The translations under genes were made by a program, and so were the position numbers. The notes below the pieces were generated by a model that searched no databases, was not told the origin of the DNA, and saw nothing but the letters and a program-made list of their open reading frames with translations. DNA of 5,343 nucleotides from Gammaproteobacteria bacterium (GTDB lineage: Bacteria; Pseudomonadota; Gammaproteobacteria; UBA9214): positions 1,905-7,247 of the forward strand of contig DMKK01000104.1 of NCBI GenBank assembly GCA_003454335.1, in the 5' to 3' direction. Shown here in pieces: positions 1-5,343 of this stretch. Each line of letters begins with the position of its first letter. Within the stretch, counting starts at the first letter, position 1.

Positions 1-2741
1 GCCTGACCAGTTGCGTGTGCGCAACCGCCACGTTCGGTGTTGTCCCAATCGGCAAGGGCAGCGCTCACCAGTTGGTACCAGCTCCCGTCACCCCCCCGAT
101 CCGGCTGACTGCCGGAGATGTACAGGTACTGGCGCGCGCGGGTCATGGCCACGTAGAGTAAATTGGCATCTTCCCGCAGTGCCTCCTGTGCCTGTCTCTC
201 CAGCAGGCCCCGGCTCACGCTATCCAGTTTTGCCGTGGTGCCGGCCAGCAGGAAATGCGCCGGCCGGTCCCGGTCACCGGGCCAGTCAACCAATGCAGTA
301 TAGGCATGTCCAGCCTGCTTCACGGTCGCCGTATCGGCCAGAAAGATTACTGCTGCCTCGAGCCCCTTGGCGCCATGGATCGTCATCAGCCGTACCCGGT
401 CATTATCCGCTTCTTCCGGGGCATGTTCGTCGGGTTGATCCTGTTCAGACTGGCGCAGGCGGTTGAGTTGCTCCAGGAAACGGGGCAGGCTGGGATAACG
501 CCCGTTGTCAATTTCCAGCGCCAGTTCAATGAAGCGGATCAGGCTGGCGCGTACCCGTGGCCGCAATGCCGGCGGGAAGGCGGCTGCATAGCGCGGTACG
601 ATCTCCGCTTCATGGAAGATGCGGTCAATCAGGTCATGCACCGGTATCCTGCCGGTGAGCGCCCGCCAGCGTTCCAGCATTGCGTAGATGCCGGCAAAGG
701 GTAGCTGCTGCGCAGCGGCGAGCTTTGCCAGGCGTTCATACCAGCTGCCGGATGCAGCAGCGGCCAGCGGTATCAGTTGTTCACTGTCCAGGCCAAATAC
801 CGGTGAGCGCAATACCTGCGCCAGTGCCAGATTATCATGGGGAGAGATCAGCAGATTCAGCAGGCATTCCAGGTCGCGTATTTCGATATTGTCGAGCAGG
901 GTCCCCTTGCTGGCGCTCTGGTAGGGGATGCGCCGTTCCCGCAAGGCCTTTTCGTAGGCATCGGCATGGGTACGCTGGCGTAACAGGATGATGATGTCAC
1001 CATGGCGCAAGGTGCGCGTCTTACCATCCCGGGTTACCGACGTGTCGTTGGCAATCAGGTCACAAATTTCCCCGGCAATCATTTGCCCTTCCCTGGCATA
1101 ACGCCGGTCTTCACTGGCAGGGCGTGGCGTCTGCAGAGGGTTGCGCAGTTCCGTGGGGGTGGTTTCTTCAGGTGTTGCGCTTGCGGTGATCAGCGGTAGC
1201 AACTCAACCCGGCCGTACACCTCCGGCAGGTGGGTGGTGTGCGTGTTGAAACTGCTGATGTGCTGCTTGAGTGGTTCACTGCCGAAGACGGTATTCACAC
1301 AATCTATAATGGCCTGCGCCGATCGCCGTGAGGCATCCAGGGGATATTTTTCTGCCTGCAGGTGTTGATCCAGCCACTGAGCTGCCTCTCCCAGCAGCGC
1401 CGGGTTGGCGCGACGGAAACTGTAGATCGACTGCTTGGTATCACCGACCAGAAACACCGAGCGGTCCCGTTCCTCATTACCGGCAGCCAGTTCCTGCAGC
1501 AGGGGCAGCAGCAACTGCCACTGGGTCGGATTGGTATCCTGGAATTCGTCGACCAGCAGGTGATCGATGCGGGTGTCCAGCTTGTATTGCACCCAGGCGG
1601 CATGCTGACTCCGGTTTAACAGGGCACAGGCCTGCCACTCCAGGTCGGAGAAATCCAGCAGCCGCTGTTCCTGCTTGATGCGCTGGTAATGCGTGAGCAG
1701 CTGACTGCCAGCGGTTATCCAGGCAATGGAATTGTTAAAGGTATTGCGGCGGGCGATGCGGTCCTCGATGGCCAGCAGGTCAGCACAGATCCGGTGGTGC
1801 AGGGTGATGAACTGCTGTTCATCTGCTTCACCGAGACGTTTGCACTGTGCCTTGCTGGCCTTCCTGCTGCGTGGTTCATCCTTTTGAGTGAGAAAAATCG
1901 GCTTGATGGCTGCATGAAATTCTGCTGGAGACGGGGGGGCAAGCAGGGCCTCTGCAAGGGTGCTGGCATCGCGGGTATTTGTACTGGTCGTGTTGCGGCC
2001 AAGCAGGGCGGCAAAGTCTTTTACCGCCTGTCGTTGCAGGTCGTCCGGGAAGCCTGCCAGCGGGTCTGTTGCTGCATCGACTTCCAGCAACTGTTCAAGT
2101 TGGCGGCTTGCGTATGCCTGTGGGTCAGACTGCCCCTGCACCCAGGCCCACCAGTCACTGCGATGTGACAGCAGGGAGCGCAGCGCAGTTTGTACATTGC
2201 CGAGTCCGTCACAACCCGCTATCAAACTGTCCAGTGCGGTGGCTATCGGGCCGGATTTGCCGGCTGTTTCTGTTACCAGGGCATCCCAGGCCTGTTGTTC
2301 GAGCAGCCCGGTGGTTTCGCTTAATTCAAAGCCGGGCGATACACCGGCTTCCAGGGGGAAGCGTTGTAACAACTCCTGGCAGAAGGCATGGAAGGTGGTG
2401 GTGCGCAGTGCATAAGGATTAAACAGTACTTCCTCATACAACTGCCGGGCGCGCTTGCGGGTATTTGCAGTGGCCGTGATGCCGACTTCTGCGAGCTTAG
2501 CATCCAGCTGGTCGGGTGCTGCACACATGAGTTCGTGCAATCGCCCGGAGACACGCTCCTGCATTTCTGCGGCTGCCTTGCGCGTAAAGGTGACTGCCAG
2601 GATGCTGTCGGGACGTGCACCGGCCAGCAACAGGCGGAGTATGCGCGTCACCAGCAACCAGGTCTTGCCGGTACCTGCCGAGGCATGGACGGTCGCATTA
2701 CATTGCGGGTCCGCCGCCTGCAGGGTGTTATTGGCGTTCAC
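1..2741 (-). CDS. AddA-like UvrD/RecB-family ATP-dependent helicase subunit (C-terminus cut by left edge)
   Basis: This encodes a superfamily 1A DNA helicase of the RecB/AddA/UvrD type, predicted to be the motor subunit of a cytoplasmic helicase-nuclease that processes double-strand ends for RecA-dependent repair. Visible motifs in order: Q-motif-like LQAADPQ at 7-13; Walker A ASAGTGKT at 20-27 (K26); motif Ia LAVTFTRKAAAEM at 48-60; motif Ib TTFHAFC near 135; Walker B LLVDEFQDT with D398 and E399; motif III VGDTKQSIY with Q437; motif IV SRRS with R473; motif V MTIHGAKGLE with H789 and K792; motif VI YVAMTRAR at 863-870 with R868. All ATPase residues are present, so the enzyme should be active. 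The GTG start is forced: an in-frame TAG lies 33 bases upstream, no in-frame ATG precedes residue 60, and Walker A begins at residue 20. Visible length is 913 residues; AddA-type proteins usually exceed 1100, so about 200 C-terminal residues, where AddA carries its own RecB-like nuclease, are probably missing. It lies 148 bases after the AddB-like gene on the same strand and is probably co-transcribed with it. Helicase identity is certain; the AddA assignment rests on motifs and neighbour. Confidence 0.93.
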   Translation of the reverse strand, partial: MNANNTLQAADPQCNATVHASAGTGKTWLLVTRILRLLLAGARPDSILAVTFTRKAAAEMQERVSGRLHELMCAAPDQLDAKLAEVGITATANTRKRARQLYEEVLFNPYALRTTTFHAFCQELLQRFPLEAGVSPGFELSETTGLLEQQAWDALVTETAGKSGPIATALDSLIAGCDGLGNVQTALRSLLSHRSDWWAWVQGQSDPQAYASRQLEQLLEVDAATDPLAGFPDDLQRQAVKDFAALLGRNTTSTNTRDASTLAEALLAPPSPAEFHAAIKPIFLTQKDEPRSRKASKAQCKRLGEADEQQFITLHHRICADLLAIEDRIARRNTFNNSIAWITAGSQLLTHYQRIKQEQRLLDFSDLEWQACALLNRSQHAAWVQYKLDTRIDHLLVDEFQDTNPTQWQLLLPLLQELAAGNEERDRSVFLVGDTKQSIYSFRRANPALLGEAAQWLDQHLQAEKYPLDASRRSAQAIIDCVNTVFGSEPLKQHISSFNTHTTHLPEVYGRVELLPLITASATPEETTPTELRNPLQTPRPASEDRRYAREGQMIAGEICDLIANDTSVTRDGKTRTLRHGDIIILLRQRTHADAYEKALRERRIPYQSASKGTLLDNIEIRDLECLLNLLISPHDNLALAQVLRSPVFGLDSEQLIPLAAAASGSWYERLAKLAAAQQLPFAGIYAMLERWRALTGRIPVHDLIDRIFHEAEIVPRYAAAFPPALRPRVRASLIRFIELALEIDNGRYPSLPRFLEQLNRLRQSEQDQPDEHAPEEADNDRVRLMTIHGAKGLEAAVIFLADTATVKQAGHAYTALVDWPGDRDRPAHFLLAGTTAKLDSVSRGLLERQAQEALREDANLLYVAMTRARQYLYISGSQPDRGGDGSWYQLVSAALADWDNTERGGCAHATGQ
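91..97 (-). repeat. G7 homopolymer (coding strand) after helicase motif VI
   Basis: Seven consecutive C on the plus strand give G7 in the helicase coding strand, across codons 882-884 (CGG GGG GGT), about twelve residues after motif VI. The current frame reads straight through. Gain of one G would put TGA directly after the run; loss of one G would reach a TGA nine codons after the run. The run is therefore a potential slippage or sequencing-error site. Confidence 0.6.
1933..1939 (-). repeat. C7 homopolymer (coding strand) inside the helicase gene
   Basis: Seven consecutive G on the plus strand give C7 in the coding strand, across codons 268-270 (Ala-Pro-Pro). It lies in the variable insert between motif Ib and Walker B. 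The frame is intact on both sides, with recognisable helicase motifs before and after, so the base count is probably right here. Confidence 0.55.
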
Positions 2742-2750
2742 TGATTTCTC
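2739..2750 (-). promoter_or_regulatory. Weak ribosome binding site and GTG start of the helicase gene
   Basis: On the minus strand the only Shine-Dalgarno-like match is GAG within TGAGAAA, six bases before the GTG at 2741-2739. This weak site together with a GTG codon suggests modest initiation or dependence on translation arriving from upstream. The start is fixed by the upstream in-frame TAG and by the position of Walker A, so the weak signal is real rather than a wrong start. Confidence 0.5.
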
Positions 2751-2799
2751 ATTACAAGTGGTCTGGAATATCTATTAGTAAACAAAAGACAAACAGATC

Positions 2800-2829
2800 G
2801 TCCCTTCTTCCTTCGGGAGAAGGACAGGC
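2800..2829. repeat. REP-like hairpin unit 1 (helicase side)
   Basis: On the plus strand CCTTCT (2803-2808) pairs with AGAAGG (2818-2823). Two inner C-G pairs (2810-2811 with 2816-2817) close a TTCG loop, leaving T2809 bulged. Two outer pairs (2800-2801 with 2824-2825) leave C2802 bulged. Plus-strand RNA would carry the very stable cUUCGg tetraloop; the strand that encodes the genes would carry CGAA in the loop. The unit ends with GACAGGC (2823-2829), which recurs in unit 2. It resembles the CCCTCTCCC/GGGAGAGGG palindromic repeats scattered in many proteobacterial genomes. That family link is from memory, not from a search. Confidence 0.6.
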
Positions 2830-2834
2830 GGTAA

Positions 2835-2865
2835 TCCTCTTTCGGGAGGAGAGGGGGTGACAGGC
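2835..2865. repeat. REP-like hairpin unit 2 (AddB-like side)
   Basis: This is an imperfect second copy of unit 1. On the plus strand CCTCT (2836-2840) can pair with AGAGG (2850-2854), or TCCTC (2835-2839) with GAGGA (2846-2850) around a TTTCGG loop. It shares with unit 1 the core TTCGGGAG (2841-2848 against 2812-2819) and the tail GACAGGC (2859-2865 against 2823-2829). The core-to-core distance is 29 bases and the tail-to-tail distance is 36, so unit 2 carries about seven extra bases (a G-rich stretch, 2853-2857) between core and tail. Confidence 0.55.
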
Positions 2866-2889
2866 AGTTCTTAAGGGTTGCGGACATTG

Positions 2890-5343
2890 TTAACCACCGG
2901 CCGCATCGGTTTGTGGGTCGTCCAGCCAGGCCTGTTGCCGGCACAGGCCGTCCATTTCGCACCAGCGACAGCTGTCTGCATCGCCCCAGGCGGGCAGTGC
3001 TGCGCCGGCCTCGATGGCGCCGAGTACCTCGATCAGGCGCTGTTTGACACCGCCTGCAAGGGTGGCCAGGGCTTCACCTTCCAGGCTGGCCCCGCTGCGG
3101 ATCTTGCCGTCAACTTGCAGGTATTCGACGCGTGTTGGCGGGGTTGCGCTCAACAGGGCATAGGAGGTCAACTGTACTTCTTCACCGCTGTCGACCGCCT
3201 CCTGTTTGGGTACGCGGCCGGTTTTGTAATCCAGGATGTCTGTACCTTCCCCGCCGGTGTCGATCCGGTCCAGCCGTCCGTGCAGGGTGCGTCCGCCCGG
3301 GAGTTCCAGGCTTGCTTGCTGTTCTGCAGCGCTGAAGTGCCAGTTGGCCTGATGTTTTATTTGCCAGCCGATATAGTCCGGGATCAACACCCGCCAGCGG
3401 CGCAGCCAGGCACGGTGCTCAAAGTTGTCTTCCAGTTCCCTGGAAAAAATGCTGTCTGAAATCTGCTCCAGCAATGCAATGGCCGCATGCTTGTTTGCCG
3501 TTGTCAGCGCCTCGGGAAACGGGCCGGGGTAGCCATCGCCTCCCTGGTGAAACAGTTCCAGGGCGCGGTGTACGAGTTGGCCATATTCTGCTTTTTCAAA
3601 GGCCTCTTTAATCTCTTCCCGGGGTTTGAGTTTTAACCCGCAGGCGGCAAAGAATTTGTAAGGACAGTCGATCAGGTGCCGGTGTGCGCTGACAGAGATA
3701 CGCTCGGGCAAGAGGGTGGCCGGTAATGTCGGGCGCGGGTAGCCTTGCGGCTGTGGCGCAGGCAGCGGGTTTTCGCCACGTACCTGCGTTGCCGGTTCCT
3801 GCAGCAGCTGTTCCAGTTCATGGGAAACCAGGTCATCCTGCCAGGCCAGTTGATGGAAGGTCTGAAATGCTTCCAGCCAGGGACTGGGCATGCGCATTTC
3901 GCCATTTGCCTGCTGGTGCCAGGTCAGTAGTATCCGGGGCGCGCTCTCCAGCAGGCGGCGCAAGCGCTGCAGCTGTTCCGCGTAACGCTCCGGCCATACC
4001 GGCAGGCCCAGGTCCTGGCGTACCGGATCATTAAAAAAAGGTGACTTTGCGGTACGGGCAGGGAGGTGTTCCAGGTCGCAGGCACCGATGACCAGCCCGT
4101 CGTACTGGCCAAGCTGTGCCTGTTGCAGTGTCAGTAATAGCACCGGACTGTCGGTGGTGGCCGGGCGAAAGTCATGTCCTTCCAGTGCCGCACCCAGCCA
4201 GGCACGAAATTCTATCCAGCGCATTTTTAGGTCGCAATGCCTGGCGGCAGTGTAGAGTTGCTGCCATTCCTGGATGATGCGCTGGCCGGCAGGGTCTTGC
4301 TCGAAGGCGGCCCAGATGCCGAGCTTTTCGAGGCTGTCACGCAGCGCCTCGAGCAAGGTGGCGGGTTTTGCCGGTGCCTCACCCGGAAACCTGCGCAGCG
4401 GGTCGGCGGCCTGCTCAAGCCGGTTCAGCAATTGTTGCAACTGTGCGGCGGTTTCCCGGGCCCAGCGGGTTGGCAAGCGTTGCTGCCGTCGCTTGATGTG
4501 GTTGCGATAGCGTTCCAGGCCACGGGCAACTTGTTCGTGCAGTATGATGTCGTGTTCAAGTCGATAGACCGTGTCCGCCAGTTGTTCCCGCTCATCGTCG
4601 GGAAACACAAACGGGGACTTGAGGACATCCAGCAAGGGTTGATGGGCGAAGTCTTCCTCGACGGTTTCCAGCCAGCGTTCCAGTACGGCGGCGGCACTGG
4701 TGGTGGACAGTGCCCAGCCGCCACTGTCTTGCAGGGTAATGCCGGCACGCTCAAGCAAGGCGCGCACGCGTCGTGCCAGCCGCCGGTCTTCGGTGACGAT
4801 AGCAAGCGGTTGTTTGCCATCCAGCAGCCATTGCCGCACCTGCAAGTCAATGGCGCGTGCTTCCTGCTCTGCCGAGCTGGCGGGGAAAACGGCGACATGA
4901 TCTGCCAGTGGCGAATCAGTATGCGTCTGGCTGAACATGCTGGCACGTTCGGCCAGTGGTGCGCTACCGGTGCGGAAAACGGCATCGAGGCACTGGCTGG
5001 CAGGCTGGTCGTTGACTGCAGGTGCTGCCTGTTGCAGCAAGGTCTGCAGGGGTGCTGGCTGGCGCTCATCAAGGCGGCCGTCATACGGGTAGGAAATGCA
5101 TTCAGCACGGTTGGCAGCCAGCAGGCTTGCTATCCATTCGCCTTCGGCCGCATTGCTCGAGTCGAACCCTACCAGGTAGAAATAACAGTCGTCCTGCCGG
5201 TCCCGGCTCATGGCCAGACGTTGCAGCGCGGCCAGTCCGGGATCCAGCATGTCGTTGCTGGCTAATTGTACATGCCAGGCCTTCCAGAGCCGGTGCACGA
5301 TACCGGCTTCCATGCCCAGCGGTTCCGGCAGGGTGTCGTCAAT
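2890..5343 (-). CDS. AddB-like PD-(D/E)XK nuclease subunit with Fe-S cluster signature, TIGR03623-type DNA repair protein (N-terminus cut by right edge)
   Basis: Predicted nuclease and scaffold partner of the helicase encoded next to it. The frame is open from the right edge (ten codons, ending PEPLG, precede the Met at 5313) to TAA at 2890-2892, giving 817 visible residues; relatives are about 900 long, so the true start is probably outside. Numbering from that Met: residues 1-500 form a helicase-like region without a Walker A motif, including ARRVRALLERAG and, later, VLLLTLQQAQLGQYDGLVIGA, which resembles the degenerate helicase fold of AddB. The nuclease domain spans about 550-791: C550 in CPYKFF; H582 in GQLVHRAL; D682 in GRLDRID; D695 and K697 in ILDYKTG; Q714 and Y718 in QLTSY; then C782, C785 and C791 spaced C-X2-C-X5-C. 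The 13-residue spacing between the two catalytic aspartates equals that of RecB D1067 and D1080. The four cysteines match the iron-sulfur staple of AddB. Nothing catalytic is missing, so it should be an active nuclease. TIGR03623 membership is from memory of the family; the AddB-like nuclease call is strong. Confidence 0.93.
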   Translation of the reverse strand: MDDTLPEPLGMEAGIVHRLWKAWHVQLASNDMLDPGLAALQRLAMSRDRQDDCYFYLVGFDSSNAAEGEWIASLLAANRAECISYPYDGRLDERQPAPLQTLLQQAAPAVNDQPASQCLDAVFRTGSAPLAERASMFSQTHTDSPLADHVAVFPASSAEQEARAIDLQVRQWLLDGKQPLAIVTEDRRLARRVRALLERAGITLQDSGGWALSTTSAAAVLERWLETVEEDFAHQPLLDVLKSPFVFPDDEREQLADTVYRLEHDIILHEQVARGLERYRNHIKRRQQRLPTRWARETAAQLQQLLNRLEQAADPLRRFPGEAPAKPATLLEALRDSLEKLGIWAAFEQDPAGQRIIQEWQQLYTAARHCDLKMRWIEFRAWLGAALEGHDFRPATTDSPVLLLTLQQAQLGQYDGLVIGACDLEHLPARTAKSPFFNDPVRQDLGLPVWPERYAEQLQRLRRLLESAPRILLTWHQQANGEMRMPSPWLEAFQTFHQLAWQDDLVSHELEQLLQEPATQVRGENPLPAPQPQGYPRPTLPATLLPERISVSAHRHLIDCPYKFFAACGLKLKPREEIKEAFEKAEYGQLVHRALELFHQGGDGYPGPFPEALTTANKHAAIALLEQISDSIFSRELEDNFEHRAWLRRWRVLIPDYIGWQIKHQANWHFSAAEQQASLELPGGRTLHGRLDRIDTGGEGTDILDYKTGRVPKQEAVDSGEEVQLTSYALLSATPPTRVEYLQVDGKIRSGASLEGEALATLAGGVKQRLIEVLGAIEAGAALPAWGDADSCRWCEMDGLCRQQAWLDDPQTDAAGG

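Larger units (their letters stand above)
2742..2889. other. 148-base gap between the two subunit genes
   Basis: This is the only non-coding stretch in the window. The half next to the AddB-like stop (about 2800-2870) is GC-rich and holds two hairpin units described separately. The half next to the helicase start (about 2742-2799) is AT-rich. Read on the minus strand, the second hairpin met is followed, after seven bases, by a T-rich stretch (TGTTTGTCTTTTGTTT). This falls short of a classical intrinsic terminator because the T-rich stretch is interrupted and offset from the stem. Partial attenuation between the genes is possible, but unproven. No tRNA or other RNA gene is visible. Confidence 0.7.

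Noticed and set aside
11..704. Several plus-strand frames of about 150 codons near the left edge
   Set aside because: They overlap one another and lie opposite helicase motifs V and VI; their translations are Arg- and Pro-rich, typical of shadow frames.
2760..2799. A possible promoter for the helicase in the AT-rich part of the gap (TTGTCT, 16 bases, TATTCC on the minus strand)
   Set aside because: The -10 match is poor and the AT-rich stretch gives several equally weak options, so it was not listed as a feature.
2878..3459. A 193-codon plus-strand frame over the nuclease end
   Set aside because: It is the antisense shadow of the conserved nuclease domain, and its translation resembles no known family.
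4425..5108. A 227-codon same-strand frame inside the AddB-like gene
   Set aside because: It is an out-of-frame overlap of the AddB-like coding sequence with no domain; the main frame carries the family signatures.
4237..5265. A 342-codon plus-strand open frame opposite the AddB-like gene
   Set aside because: It lies wholly antisense to a gene with clear family motifs, has no recognisable domain and no good ribosome binding site, and is explained by codon bias in GC-rich sequence.
2741..5343. The Met at 5313 as the start of the AddB-like protein
   Set aside because: The same frame stays open through the ten codons to the window edge and the protein would be about 100 residues short for its family, so the gene most likely starts outside the window.

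Overview
The window holds two partial protein genes, both on the minus strand, separated by a 148-base gap. They look like a two-subunit helicase-nuclease for double-strand-break repair of the AddAB type. In transcription order (right to left) the first is an AddB-like protein with a C-terminal PD-(D/E)XK nuclease and a four-cysteine iron-sulfur signature. It enters from the right edge without its N-terminus (817 codons visible) and ends at 2890. The second is an AddA-like UvrD/RecB-type superfamily 1 helicase. It starts with GTG at 2741 and runs off the left edge (913 codons visible, all helicase motifs present, C-terminus missing).

I checked the helicase frame codon by codon from 2741 to 3 and found no stop or frameshift. 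The order (nuclease subunit first, helicase second) is that of many addBA operons. The AddB-like protein most resembles the family annotated as 'probable DNA repair protein' (TIGR03623, as I remember it), which is related to AddB but distinct from it and is known mainly from beta- and gammaproteobacteria. The coding sequence is moderately GC-rich. A beta- or gammaproteobacterium that uses an AddAB-like pair, alone or beside RecBCD, is the best guess. The organism cannot be named from this window.

By inference from AddAB and RecBCD, the helicase would unwind DNA from a broken end, the two nuclease domains would cut the strands, and the AddB-like subunit would hold the complex on the duplex and perhaps read a Chi-like signal, giving a 3' tail for RecA.

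The gap (2742-2889) contains two imperfect, tandem, REP-like hairpin units sharing the cores TTCGGGAG and GACAGGC, then an AT-rich stretch leading to the GTG start with a weak ribosome binding site. No RNA gene, insertion sequence, CRISPR array or plus-strand gene was found. The long plus-strand open frames are shadows of the two minus-strand genes. I see no clearly new system. The points worth a second look are the hairpin pair between the subunit genes, a G7 run just after helicase motif VI where a shift either way soon meets a stop, and a same-strand overlapping frame whose stop overlaps the helicase start.
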